Assembly (NCBI RefSeq): GCF_017912555.1
Contig: NZ_JAERSD010000004.1
Coordinates: 178,330 to 242,329, forward strand
DNA from: Bacillus sp. REN3
GTDB lineage: Bacteria; Bacillota; Bacilli; Bacillales; Cytobacillaceae
Length of the DNA stretch: 64,000 nt
Direction of reading: 5' to 3'
Shown here: positions 51,804 to 60,742 of the stretch, in pieces
Layout: each line of letters opens with the position of its first letter
Numbering within the stretch: the stretch's first letter is position 1
Translations under genes and position numbers: made by a program
Notes under the pieces: model-generated
What the model saw: only the letters and a program-made list of their open reading frames with translations
What the model was told of the DNA's origin: nothing
Database searches by the model: none

Positions 51804-52733
51804 TTAGTTGCATGGCCTGTGTACACACGGACAGCCGTCTTGGTTTCCTTCAACCTGCAAGGTACTGTGCTCGATACCAAAACTGTCATGAAGCAGTTCC
51901 TGCGCCTCGTGAAGGACTTGGTCATGAAGACCTTCCCCTTCAATCGCGATATGGCCGCTCAGCATGAAAACACCTGAAGTGATCGACCACACATGGATAT
52001 CGTGTACATCAGCCACATTCGGGATTTTCATCAGCGCAGCCCTTACTTCCTCCAGCTTGATTTCATCTGGGGCACCTTCCATCAAGACATGGAAGGACTC
52101 CTTTGTTACCCTCCATCCACTTATAATGATAAGGATAGCCACAGCAATACTTGCAATCGGATCTGCAAGCCCCCATCCGAAAAAGTAAATCAGCAAGGCA
52201 GCCGTGATGGCTCCTACCGATCCCAGCATATCCCCCAGTACATGCAGGAACGCACTTCTGACATTCAAGTTCCCATCCTTGTCCCCGCTCATCAGGATCC
52301 ATGCAGCAGCGATATTGACAAGCAGGCCAATCACCGAGATTGTCAGCATCCCTAAACTCTGCACCTCCGGGGGGTTCAATAATCGATGGTATGCTTCAAA
52401 AAAAATGTAGATAGAAATGATGATTAGCGTCAGCCCATTCAAAGCCGCAGCAATAATCTCGAACCTTTTATAACCGTATGTCTTGGTATAAGTGGCTTTC
52501 CGTTCCCCCAACTTCATTGCGAACAGGCTCAAACCGAGAGCAGCCGCATCGCTTAACATATGTCCCGCATCGGAAAGGAGGGCAAGGCTGTTCGTCAGCG
52601 CCCCTCCAATCACTTCCACAACCATGAATGAAGCAATTAACAGAAAAGCCCAAAATAGCGCTTTTTTATTGTTAGAATGGTGGTGATGGCCATGTCCATG
52701 GCTATGGCCGTGGCCGTGCGAATGAGTTCCCAT
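51804..52733 (-). CDS. czcD: Zinc/cobalt/cadmium exporter CzcD
   Basis: A 309-residue CDF exporter of the CzcD type. A His-rich N-terminus (HSHGHGHSHGHGHHHH) precedes six membrane helices with LSDAGHMLSDAAALG (helix 2 HxxxD site) and FLHVLGDMLGSVG (helix 5), the tetrahedral Zn site. A cytoplasmic C-terminal domain (VADVHDIHVWSI) follows. It exchanges Zn2+ or Co2+ for H+ or K+. Regulated most likely by CzrA through the inverted repeat at 52768-52787. ATG at 52733. Confidence 0.94.
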   Translation of the reverse strand: MGTHSHGHGHSHGHGHHHHSNNKKALFWAFLLIASFMVVEVIGGALTNSLALLSDAGHMLSDAAALGLSLFAMKLGERKATYTKTYGYKRFEIIAAALNGLTLIIISIYIFFEAYHRLLNPPEVQSLGMLTISVIGLLVNIAAAWILMSGDKDGNLNVRSAFLHVLGDMLGSVGAITAALLIYFFGWGLADPIASIAVAILIIISGWRVTKESFHVLMEGAPDEIKLEEVRAALMKIPNVADVHDIHVWSITSGVFMLSGHIAIEGEGLHDQVLHEAQELLHDSFGIEHSTLQVEGNQDGCPCVHRPCN

Positions 52734-52767
52734 TCTCTGACCGCCTTTCTCCTTTACTTTTCTCTTT

Positions 52768-52787
52768 ATATGAATATATGTTCATAT
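52768..52787 (-). promoter_or_regulatory. ArsR/CzrA-type operator of czcD
   Basis: ATATGAA, six bases, TTCATAT: an inverted repeat of the SmtB/ArsR type about 35 bases before the czcD start. Confidence 0.65.
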
Positions 52788-53061
52788 ATTTAATTATGAC
52801 CCAGTAATGAAAAAGGTGCAATCTTTTTTATCATTCACGGGCTTCCTTCTTCTAATACCATTTTACTTGCGGCTTTACACTTCAAAAACCACTTTTAAAT
52901 GAGTCCCGAATTAATGAAGGGACAAACATGGCCGAAGCAGAATATAACGGATATACTCGTTTTCCTTCCCTTCCCTGGCATCGTCTTCCGTTTGCGTCTT
53001 CATTTTCCTGATATTTGTCGTCCTCTCACTCCCAAGGAAATACCTTTTTTTCCACACACAC

Positions 53062-53091
53062 AAAACCGGCTGCATTCACATGCAGCCGGCT
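53062..53091 (-). terminator. Terminator of spoVR
   Basis: Minus strand GCCGGCTGCA, loop TGTGAA, TGCAGCCGGT, then TTTGTG. Confidence 0.85.
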
Positions 53092-53106
53092 ACACCTTTT
53101 TTTGCT

Positions 53107-54510
53107 TTATAAATATTTCCGGTGAACCCCTTTTCCATCGTATGTGTAAAGCATCTCCCTGCCTTCCACTACCGTTTCGATATGGCATTTACGGCCCCAG
53201 AGCTGGTAAATGTAAGGAAGAACTTTCTCAAGATATTTAATATCCAGTTCGATTCCCTCGTAGCTGTGCATGATATACAGTTCCCCATTTTTCAGGTAGT
53301 CCCCATTGGTGACGGTCAAATACGGAAAACCGCCGTTTACCCTCATGCTGACAAGCTGGTCCCTGATCTGCTCCCAATCTTTGTCGACCACTTTATAGTC
53401 ACGGCCCTGCTTTTGGAACAAATACATATCTTCACGCATGACTAGATCCTTCGTCAAATAATTGCGCAGGAAGGAGATGTCTGATTCAATTTCCCGTACC
53501 TCAAACATTTTATTACGCCCGGAGTCTGGTTTTACCCCGCGGCGTTTCATTTCCTCATCCGGATTATTATAACGCTCTTCAATATCTTCAAAAATCTTTA
53601 TTCCTAAATAATATGGATTGATTCCCGTCTTTGATGGCTGGACAACACCTGCATTCAGCTTCGCAAATTCAATCGCTTCTCCGCTCGTCAGATCCATTTC
53701 CCTGAGGATCCGCTGGTGCCAGTAGGAAGCCCAGCCTTCGTTCATGATTTTCGTTTCCAGCTGCGGCCAGAAATAGAGCATTTCTTCGCGCATCATGGTG
53801 AGGATGTCCCGCTGCCAATCGCTCAGCTCCCTGCTGTAGCTTTCAATGAAAAGCAACAAGTCTTTTTCCGGACGCGGTGGAAATATTTTTTGTTTTGGGG
53901 CTTTTTCTTCATGCTTGCTGGAATCCAGGTTCCATAAATCATCGTAAGGCGTGGACGCTTGCTCTGGAACATCGTCTTCTTCATCCTCTATGGACCAGCT
54001 GAGTTTCGGTCTCATCAAGGATGGATCAATATGTTCCTCAATCGCGAGGACTGCATCAAGGAAAGCTTCCACAGCTTGTTTGCCGTGTTCGATTTCATAT
54101 TTCCTGATCCTTTCAGCTGTCGCAGCCATACTTTCGACCATATCACGCTTCGTATTTTGAAAGCGGACATTATTTTTAAAGAAATCACAATGCGCCAGGA
54201 CATGCGCGACAATCAATTTATTCTGGATCAGCGAATTGGAATCAAGCAAGAAGGCATAACAAGGATTTGAATTAATGACAAGCTCGTAAATTTTGGAGAG
54301 GCCAAGGTCATAATGGAGCTTCATTTTATGGAATTGTTTTCCGAAGCTCCAATGGGAAAATCGCGTTGGCATCCCATATGCTCCAAATGTATAAATGATT
54401 TCAGCAGGACAAATCTCATATCTCATCGGGTAAAAATCCAACCCGAAACCTTTCGCGATTTCGGTAATTTCTGCAATGGCATGTTCCAATGATTTTTGAT
54501 CTTCTGACAC
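53107..54510 (-). CDS. spoVR: SpoVR family protein
   Basis: A 467-residue cytoplasmic protein of the SpoVR family, known to affect spore cortex formation in B. subtilis and to work with YeaH-type kinases in enterobacteria. Family segments seen are [17 protein letters not shown] near the N-terminus, QDIL-type [23 protein letters not shown] in the middle and the [20 protein letters not shown] block. Start GTG at 54510 with GGGGGAGAG upstream. The reaction is unknown. Synteny with yhdC, yhdB and yhcYZ matches B. subtilis. Confidence 0.92.
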   Translation of the reverse strand: MSEDQKSLEHAIAEITEIAKGFGLDFYPMRYEICPAEIIYTFGAYGMPTRFSHWSFGKQFHKMKLHYDLGLSKIYELVINSNPCYAFLLDSNSLIQNKLIVAHVLAHCDFFKNNVRFQNTKRDMVESMAATAERIRKYEIEHGKQAVEAFLDAVLAIEEHIDPSLMRPKLSWSIEDEEDDVPEQASTPYDDLWNLDSSKHEEKAPKQKIFPPRPEKDLLLFIESYSRELSDWQRDILTMMREEMLYFWPQLETKIMNEGWASYWHQRILREMDLTSGEAIEFAKLNAGVVQPSKTGINPYYLGIKIFEDIEERYNNPDEEMKRRGVKPDSGRNKMFEVREIESDISFLRNYLTKDLVMREDMYLFQKQGRDYKVVDKDWEQIRDQLVSMRVNGGFPYLTVTNGDYLKNGELYIMHSYEGIELDIKYLEKVLPYIYQLWGRKCHIETVVEGREMLYTYDGKGVHRKYL

Positions 54511-54592
54511 CTTCTCTCCCCCTTTCCGTGTCTTACCACAATGTATGAAAGAAAAGGGAGAAAGATGAGCGGCTTACAGCCATCAAAAAAAA

Positions 54593-54913
54593 TTACTCGC
54601 CAGGTTCCTCTGTGACAACTAATTGGAGTGTCTTCTTATCCTTCAGATGATGGCTGATTTGGACTGTGACAAGTTTCTGTCTGCCCCCTTCCATGACTTT
54701 GAAATGAAAGGAATCAACCACTTCATCAGCGCTGACTTGTCTCCTGCCTAAATACTCGTAGTCACGCACTTCCTCACCAGGGAAATCTTCCTTGATGACA
54801 GAGGTGGCAATCCGCCCATACTTTTCGTACCCTGGTTCCTCTGCCCATGCCGTTCCAATCACATTCAAAAAAAGAACGATTGTCGCAAAAATTGCTCCCA
54901 TAAAATTTCTCAT
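54593..54913 (-). CDS. yhdC: YhdC-like secreted DUF3889 protein
   Basis: A 106-residue exported protein: signal peptide 1-25 ending AWA, then the conserved YEKYGRIATSVIKEDFPGEEVRDYEYLG core and a lysine-rich end, the DUF3889 pattern of YhdC. ATG at 54913 has AAGGAGGAAGTAC upstream; the frame is open to 54949 without a site. It lies between spoVR and yhdB, as in B. subtilis. Function unknown. Confidence 0.78.
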   Translation of the reverse strand: MRNFMGAIFATIVLFLNVIGTAWAEEPGYEKYGRIATSVIKEDFPGEEVRDYEYLGRRQVSADEVVDSFHFKVMEGGRQKLVTVQISHHLKDKKTLQLVVTEEPGE

Positions 54914-55099
54914 GTACTTCCTCCTTTCTTTTTCGTTAGTGTTCTGCATTTTTCAACTGAATATGTAATCAGGAACATCATCAACAATATACAGTTAAAA
55001 GTTGATAATCCTCCAAAACCATGTTGCCCAACATTTACTGAGAAAGTTCCCGACTTAACTCCATATAATATAATCAACTCCTTACAAGGAGGTACGGAT

Positions 55100-55354
55100 A
55101 TGAGCCATTCGGATTATGACCGGGCTTTATATTATACGCATCGGTCTGAATGGGATAATCTTCTCATTCTAATGGTCAGGACAGACGACCACTTCCTGGC
55201 CAAAAGGATTGAACATTTTCTACACGCCTATAATTTTGAAAATGATTATTCCATTATTGAAAAGCGCCTGTATTCCTTGCTTAGATATATCGATCACGCC
55301 AATGAAGCCGCCGATGATGACTTCCTGGAAACCGCTGTCCCTGGTTTAATTTAA
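55100..55354 (+). CDS. yhdB: YhdB-like protein
   Basis: An 84-residue soluble protein beginning MSHSDYDRALYYTH, very like B. subtilis YhdB in length and sequence (RIEHFLHAYNFEN). It is helical and acidic. AAGGAGG precedes the ATG at 55100. A TAATATAAT-like region lies upstream (55060-55075). Ends at a strong terminator. Function unknown. Confidence 0.82.
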   Translation: MSHSDYDRALYYTHRSEWDNLLILMVRTDDHFLAKRIEHFLHAYNFENDYSIIEKRLYSLLRYIDHANEAADDDFLETAVPGLI

Positions 55355-55370
55355 CAAAAGAATTCCACCA

Positions 55371-55412
55371 AAAAACACGGTCGCCTTCTTTAAAGGTGCC
55401 GTGTTTTCTTTT
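55371..55412 (+). terminator. Terminator of yhdB
   Basis: AACACGG-CGCCTT, loop CTTT, AAAGGTGCCGTGTT, then T-tract. Confidence 0.85.
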
Positions 55413-55636
55413 TTTTATTCCCTTCATCTGAAGTTCCCTTTTCGGCTAATCGAGCACCCGTTAAGGTAGGATCTGATTAGGATCGTTCCCTTCTTGCCTT
55501 TTGGGGGATCCTTATTGGTAGGTACTATCTGACCAATTTAACGTGTCCGTTTTTTAGTGTAACTTTATATCTGACCCCGCTCGTTTCCGTTTTTCAGGCC
55601 GATTACCACTTTGGGCTCGATTGGCGGCTCCCTTTC
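55413..55636. other. Left flank of the 52-bp array
   Basis: Contains a block (TTTTTCAGGCCGATTACC ... GGCGGCTCCCTTTCGTTC, 55593-55645) that is repeated in altered form at the right end of the array (56320-56370). No gene. Confidence 0.5.
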
Positions 55637-56305
55637 GTTCCCTTTTGGCCTTCCCGGGAGTCCCTTTGGGCACAAGAAGACCTCTTGCGGTACCTTTCCA
55701 CCTTCCCGGGAGACGATTTGGGCACCGCTCTTGCGGTACCTTTGGGCCCTCCCGGGAGACGATTTGGGCAAGAAAGACGCTCTTGCGGTACCTTTCCGCC
55801 CTCCCGGGAGACGATTTGGGCACGAAAGACGCTCTTGCGGTACCTTTCCGTCTTCCCGGGAGACGATTTGGGCGCGAAAGACGCTCTTGCGGTACCTTTC
55901 CACCTTCCCGGGAGACGATTTGGGCGCGAAAGACGCTCTTGCGGTACCTTTCCGTCTTCCCGGGAGACGATTTGGGCACGAAAGACGCTCTTGCGGTACC
56001 TTTCCGCCCTCCCGGGAGACGATTTGGGCACGAAAGACGCTCTTGCGGTACCTTTGGGCCCTCCCGGGAGAAGATTTGGGCACGAAAGAGGCTCTTGCGG
56101 TACCTTTCCGCCCTCCCGGGAGACGATTTGGGCACGAAAGACGCTCTTGCGGTACCTTTCCGCCCTCCCGGGAGACGACTTGGGCACGAGAAGACCTCTT
56201 GCGGTACCTTTCCGCCCTCCAGGGAGACGATTTGGGCACGAGAAGACCTTTTGCGTTACCTTTCCGCCTTCCCGGGAGTCCCTTTGGGCACGAGAAGACC
56301 TGCAT
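55637..56305. repeat. 52-bp GC-rich tandem array, open in all six frames
   Basis: About twelve units in direct tandem with no spacer. The unit begins CTCTTGCGGTACCTTTCC, continues with a TCCCGGGAGACGATTTGG core and ends GCACGAAAGACG. Units differ mainly at one triplet (TCCGCC, TCCACC, TCCGTC, TGGGCC) and the outer units are degenerate. Since 52 is not a multiple of 3, each strand reads through all three frames, and the unit has no stop codon in any of the six, so long frames exist in all six. They lack starts with ribosome sites and are not called as genes. Confidence 0.92.
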
Positions 56306-56478
56306 CGTTGCCTTTTAGCTTTTTCAGGATCGCATTTGAGCTCGATCGGCTCCCTTTCGTTCCCTTTCCGCCTTTACCAGCACCTTTACCAGCACCTATT
56401 TGAATACGATCATCTCTAAATCATTCCACCATAGGATTTCTGTTCTTTTGTCTCTCAGATTAAAGGCGGCTACCAGCC
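56306..56478. other. Right flank of the 52-bp array
   Basis: Has TTTTTCAGGATCGCATTTG and CTCCCTTTCGTTCCC, echoing the left flank, then a CACCTTTACCAG duplication. The yhcZ gene starts its stop at 56479. Confidence 0.5.
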
Positions 56479-57114
56479 TCACAGATCATTTTTCACAGCA
56501 AAAAGTGCAGCCTGAGTCCGATCGGCAAGCCCAAGTTTCGCAAGGATATTGGATACATGGGTTTTCACTGTTTTTTCTGTGATGAACAATGACGAAGCAA
56601 TTTCTTTATTGCTTTTTCCTTTGGCGATTTCCTTCAGTACTTCCAGTTCTCTTTTTGTCAAATCACTGATTGGATTCTTCTCCTGTCTGCTCCTGCTGGT
56701 AAGATGCTTCAATACCAGGGAGGTTGCCTTCGGATGAAGCTGATCTTCCCCCTCCACAACCTTTATCAGCGCTGCCGCCAATTCATCCGGTTCGATATCT
56801 TTCAGCTGATAGCCGGATGCTCCTGCCTCTATGGCAGGTATGACATGTTCCTGATCGGCAAAGCTCGTCAGCATCATGATTTTCACATCAGGCATTTCTG
56901 CTTTTATCAATTTGGTCGCCTCGATTCCATCTATTTCAGGCATGATCAAATCCATCAATATAACATCGGGGCGAAGCTCCCTTGCCAGTTCGACAGCTTC
57001 CTTCCCGTTTACTGCTTCACCAACAACCTCGATCTTTTCCCTGGTTTTAAAGAAGAAAACCAGCCCCCTGCGTACGATATGGTGATCGTCTGCAATCAAG
57101 ACCCTTATTGCCAT
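56479..57114 (-). CDS. yhcZ: NarL-family response regulator YhcZ
   Basis: A 211-residue response regulator: receiver domain (1-120) with acidic pocket DD at 9-10, phosphoacceptor Asp55 (VILMD), Thr and Lys (K104 in YQLKD). LuxR-type helix-turn-helix at 145-205 (LTKRELEVLKEIAKGKSNKE, TEKTVKTHVSNILAKL). Partner of the kinase just upstream (YhcY). Regulon in B. subtilis is poorly known. ATG at 57114; the gene is 41 bases downstream of yhcY. Confidence 0.92.
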   Translation of the reverse strand: MAIRVLIADDHHIVRRGLVFFFKTREKIEVVGEAVNGKEAVELARELRPDVILMDLIMPEIDGIEATKLIKAEMPDVKIMMLTSFADQEHVIPAIEAGASGYQLKDIEPDELAAALIKVVEGEDQLHPKATSLVLKHLTSRSRQEKNPISDLTKRELEVLKEIAKGKSNKEIASSLFITEKTVKTHVSNILAKLGLADRTQAALFAVKNDL

Positions 57115-57155
57115 AAATCACGACGCCCCTCTCTTTTTCAATCACTGCTCTCGCT

Positions 57156-58274
57156 TCAAACAGGAAGGGAGACGGAGATTTCCGTTCCCTTGCCAAGGCT
57201 GGTGTCCAGCACGAACTTGCCTCCCAACGCTTCTGTCCTTCCCTTCATGCTTTTTAAGCCAAGAGACGGAATCGCTTTTTCCGGATCGAACACAAAACCG
57301 CAACCGTCATCCTTTATTGTCATCCGGATTTCCTCCTTGCTGTTTTCCAGCTGGAGGATGACACTGCTTGCCTGGGAGTGTTTTTTACAATTCGCCAATG
57401 CTTCTTGGCCAATACGCCAGAGAGCCTCCTCGACCTTTCCTGGCAAGCTGGAAACCCCTTTAACTTCTGTTTCAAGAGACAAACCGATCATTTCAGCATA
57501 TCCAGCAAGTGCACAGACAAGGCCGTTTTCAAGTCCAAAGGGTCTTAGCTGCCAGATCAACGCTCTCATTTCTCCTTGGGCTTTCTGTGCAAGATCCTGG
57601 ATATAAGAAAAGGTATCCTTAATATTTGGAATATCTGTCATTTCCGCTCCGGCGCGTGCTGTGAGGCTAAGCGAAAACAATAGCTGGTTCACAGAATCAT
57701 GCAAATCTCTTGCAAGCCTGTTCCTTTCGGCTGCCAAGGCGAGTTCCTGTTCTTGCTGGGTCAGCCTGATTCTTTTGATTGCTGTTCCAATCTGGAACGC
57801 GACGGCTTCGAGTAAGGCAAGCTCCTCTGCTTTAAAATGCGTTTTATAAGGCGATCCTACATTTAGAACGCCGAATTTTTCATCCCCTGCTCTTAATGGA
57901 ACCGTAGCGTGGTGGGTCAAGCCGTTTGTTTCCCCTGTCTTGTGGTGGATCGCATCTTCAATCCGCTTGCATTCAAAGATATTCGTCGCTTTATTGAGGC
58001 GGCCATCGTTGAATCGGTCCACGCACCAACAGTCGCCGCTGCACATCGGTGCATATTGGTCCAAGGACAGAGCAGGCGGCAATTCCGCTTTTGCTGCAAG
58101 CTGAAAATCGCCATCCTTGTCGATCAAAAAAATCCATCCGGTTTCAAGCCCGATGATGTTCAGAAGCTTCTTCAAAACCTCAGGAAGCACATTCCTGATT
58201 TCCGTGCCTTCATTTAATAGCTCGGCGATTTCTTTCAATATTCCAATTTCTGTTTTGTTCTGTCCAACTGCCAA
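57156..58274 (-). CDS. yhcY: GAF-domain sensor histidine kinase YhcY
   Basis: A 372-residue soluble kinase: GAF domain (about 25-165) holding a Cys pair near CSGDCWCV, then a HisKA_3 dimerisation helix with RDLHDSVNQLLFS (phospho-His near 193), and a HATPase_c domain (about 280-370; DDGCGF and GLKSMKGR). It senses an unknown small molecule or redox state and phosphorylates YhcZ. Start is TTG 58274 with GAGGTG upstream. Two-gene operon. Confidence 0.9.
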   Translation of the reverse strand: MAVGQNKTEIGILKEIAELLNEGTEIRNVLPEVLKKLLNIIGLETGWIFLIDKDGDFQLAAKAELPPALSLDQYAPMCSGDCWCVDRFNDGRLNKATNIFECKRIEDAIHHKTGETNGLTHHATVPLRAGDEKFGVLNVGSPYKTHFKAEELALLEAVAFQIGTAIKRIRLTQQEQELALAAERNRLARDLHDSVNQLLFSLSLTARAGAEMTDIPNIKDTFSYIQDLAQKAQGEMRALIWQLRPFGLENGLVCALAGYAEMIGLSLETEVKGVSSLPGKVEEALWRIGQEALANCKKHSQASSVILQLENSKEEIRMTIKDDGCGFVFDPEKAIPSLGLKSMKGRTEALGGKFVLDTSLGKGTEISVSLPV

Positions 58275-58392
58275 ATCTTTTCACCTCATTTCTTCCATTA
58301 TATCCTTTCCTGAAAAAATCCGTCTTGAAAAAAAGTCTGATTTTTCCTCAGTCAAAAGTCGCAGAAAAAGCGACCCAGGACAGGAGATGAAA

Positions 58393-58488
58393 ATGGTAAC
58401 TTTGCTTAAGCTATTTTCGATGGACAAGGACAGAATCCAGTTAAGAAAAAATCCGAAGAGAAGACCTCTTCGGATTTTTCCATATTGA
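58393..58488 (+). CDS. Possible 31-residue peptide reading into a terminator
   Basis: Frame MVTLLKLFSMDKDRIQ, with AGGAG six bases before the ATG at 58393 (an earlier ATG at 58387 is in frame). It ends inside the terminator hairpin at 58446-58479, so the last codons form the stem. Basic C-terminus. It may be a leader or chance frame. Confidence 0.3.
   Translation: MVTLLKLFSMDKDRIQLRKNPKRRPLRIFPY
58446..58479. terminator. Bidirectional terminator between yhcY and pgcA
   Basis: AAAATCCGAAGAG, loop AAGAC, CTCTTCGGATTTTT. Confidence 0.93.
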
Positions 58489-58554
58489 GCGGTCTGCTGA
58501 TGCAGGCCTCGGCTGTAAATGCCCGTTCCACATCCAAAATGGAGATGGTGGGTT

Positions 58555-60300
58555 CTATAATTTTTTCGCTTCTTCCATTTTTTCTTCGACTAGCTTCATG
58601 AAATCCTGCTCGATCATTTGCAGCTTTTGCTTGCTGGCGAAAAGGCTGCTGTCCTTCACGCCAAAATAAAACTTAATTTTCGGCTCTGTTCCGGAGGGGC
58701 GAAGGCATAACCATGAACCATCCTCGAGATGATATTTAAGCACATTCGAAGGCGGCAGGCCGATTTTTTCTTCTTTATTGTCTTCCGTTACCCTGACCCT
58801 TGTGAGATAATCCTCAACTGCAGTCACTTTCAGGCTGCCAAGATGTTTTAACGGCTCCAAACGGAATACACCAAGTGTTTTCTGAATCAGTTCTGCGCCC
58901 TCTTTTCCTTTTAGGGTAAGGGAACGGAGACCTTCCTGATAATATCCGAACTCCTTAAATACACTTATTAGAGCTTCATATAAGGACATCCCCTTCTTTT
59001 TATAATAGGCACAGACTTCCACTGCAAGCATTGCAGCCTGGACAGCGTCCTTATCACGGGCAAAATCACCGATCAGATAACCATAGCTTTCCTCATAGCC
59101 AAACAGGAACTTATATTCCCCGGATTCCTCATAAGACTTGATTTTTTCAGCGATGAATTTGAACCCCGTCAATACATCGATTGTCTCAGCACCGAAAGAG
59201 GATGCGATTGCCCTGCCAAGTTCAGAAGTAACGATTGTCTTCAAGACAACGCCATTAGCCGGCAGTGTTCCTTTTGCTTTCTTTTGTTTCAGGATATAAT
59301 GGAGCAGCAATGAACCAGTTTGGTTTCCAGTCAGGACAACATACTCTCCCTCAGGATTTTTCACAGCTACTCCGAGGCGGTCTGCGTCAGGATCTGTGGC
59401 GATCAATAAATCTGCATCTATTTTTTTCCCTTCCCGGATAGCGAGTTCAAAAGCGGCATGCTCTTCAGGATTCGGACTCTTCACCGTGGAGAATTCGGGA
59501 TCAGGCTTTTCCTGTTCCTTGACAACGACCACATTTTGATACTTCATAGCTGTAAGGATATTCCTCACCGGAGTATTGGCTGTACCATGAAGAGGGGTGA
59601 ATACAACCTTGACATCAGTCTCATCTGCTAATGAAGGATTTTCGGAAATCGTCATCAATTTTTCCAGATAAGCCCGGTCGACTTCTGGTCCGACCATCTT
59701 GATCAAGCCCTTTTCTTTGAGCTCCTGTTCAGCTAGCACTTCAATGGATAGTTCGTTCTCAATTTCATTCACTTTGGCGATGACCCTGTCGGCACCCGCA
59801 GGAGGCAGTTGGCCGCCATCATCTCCATATACTTTATAGCCATTGTATTCAGGCGGATTGTGGCTTGCGGTAATGACAATCCCGGCAATTGCATGAAGGT
59901 GTCGGACAGCGAAACTGAGCTCCGGGGTTGGCCTCAGCTCCTCGAATACATAAGTCTGGATCCCGCGAGTCGCGAGCGTCTTTGCTGCTTCCATCGCGAA
60001 TTGCGGTGATTTGTGCCGGGAATCATACGCAATCACGACTCCGCGCCGCTTTGCTTCTTCCCCATTTTCCTCTATGTATGCAGCAAGGCCAGCTGATGCC
60101 TTCCTGACCGTATATAAGTTCATCCTATTTGTACCCGCGCCAATTTCTCCACGCATGCCGCCGGTGCCAAACTCCAGATCCTTATAAAAGCGTTCTTCCA
60201 GTTGCTGTTCATTCTGTTTAATGGACTCAAGCTCTGCCTTAATTTCTGAATCCAGTCCAGAAAAAACCAGCCATTTCTCGGCCTTTTGTTTCCAATCCAT
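58555..60300 (-). CDS. pgcA: Alpha-phosphoglucomutase PgcA
   Basis: A 581-residue phosphohexomutase that makes glucose-1-phosphate for wall teichoic acid and glucolipid anchors. The catalytic serine loop is [20 protein letters not shown] (Ser near 145). The Mg loop is TDPDADRLG, and the sugar and phosphate loops are GYEESYG and [12 protein letters not shown]. Length equals B. subtilis PgcA. ATG at 60300 with AGGGAGG upstream. Monocistronic. Confidence 0.95.
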   Translation of the reverse strand: MDWKQKAEKWLVFSGLDSEIKAELESIKQNEQQLEERFYKDLEFGTGGMRGEIGAGTNRMNLYTVRKASAGLAAYIEENGEEAKRRGVVIAYDSRHKSPQFAMEAAKTLATRGIQTYVFEELRPTPELSFAVRHLHAIAGIVITASHNPPEYNGYKVYGDDGGQLPPAGADRVIAKVNEIENELSIEVLAEQELKEKGLIKMVGPEVDRAYLEKLMTISENPSLADETDVKVVFTPLHGTANTPVRNILTAMKYQNVVVVKEQEKPDPEFSTVKSPNPEEHAAFELAIREGKKIDADLLIATDPDADRLGVAVKNPEGEYVVLTGNQTGSLLLHYILKQKKAKGTLPANGVVLKTIVTSELGRAIASSFGAETIDVLTGFKFIAEKIKSYEESGEYKFLFGYEESYGYLIGDFARDKDAVQAAMLAVEVCAYYKKKGMSLYEALISVFKEFGYYQEGLRSLTLKGKEGAELIQKTLGVFRLEPLKHLGSLKVTAVEDYLTRVRVTEDNKEEKIGLPPSNVLKYHLEDGSWLCLRPSGTEPKIKFYFGVKDSSLFASKQKLQMIEQDFMKLVEEKMEEAKKL

Positions 60301-60742
60301 TGGACGCCCTCCCTATCATAGTTTTTGATCTCATTGCCATTATAAAGCAAGACGGGGCAAGAGTTGAAACGTTATTTATTTTACGCCTGAAATAAACCTA
60401 CTCTTCTGGTTGGAAAAAGAATGAACTTTCATGTATGCCCATTCTTTCGACAGCCCAGGGGAAGCTCCCTATTATCTTCTGCATAGCGGGCTTGCGAGGA
60501 TGTCTAAGTTTGATGTTGCCGAACTTCCGGCCCAAGCTGCATCCCTGCTGTCATGAGTACACAGCGCATCAGCAAATGCTGCATTCCGTTCTCCATTCTC
60601 TTCGTCTCAGGGGGCTCATCAAAGCAGGAACGCCCATTCGCAAACTTTTCAACGTAAAAACTGGTCGGGCAATGATGCTTGACTCGTTCTTCCTCCTTTT
60701 CCTTTTCAGTGAAAAAGGCATGCCCTCGGGCTGCCTTTTCGG
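60301..60742. other. Intergenic region upstream of pgcA
   Basis: 442 bases with the yhcX terminator at its right end. An open frame (60435-61004, plus) overlaps yhcX and has no ribosome site. No gene seen. Confidence 0.45.
60712..60739. terminator. Terminator of yhcX
   Basis: AAAAGGCATGCCC and GGGCTGCCTTTT pair around a CTCG-like tip; T-tract on both strands. Confidence 0.85.

Larger units (their letters stand above)
52734..53106. other. Intergenic region between spoVR and czcD
   Basis: 373 bases with the CzrA-type operator and the spoVR terminator (53062-53091). No gene seen. Confidence 0.45.

Noticed and set aside
55637-56305. CRISPR array
   Set aside because: Units are directly contiguous with no unique spacers, and no cas genes are present.
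55554-56419. Six long open frames over the repeat array, any of which could be called a repeat protein
   Set aside because: They follow from the stop-free 52-base unit and none has a ribosome binding site or known domain.
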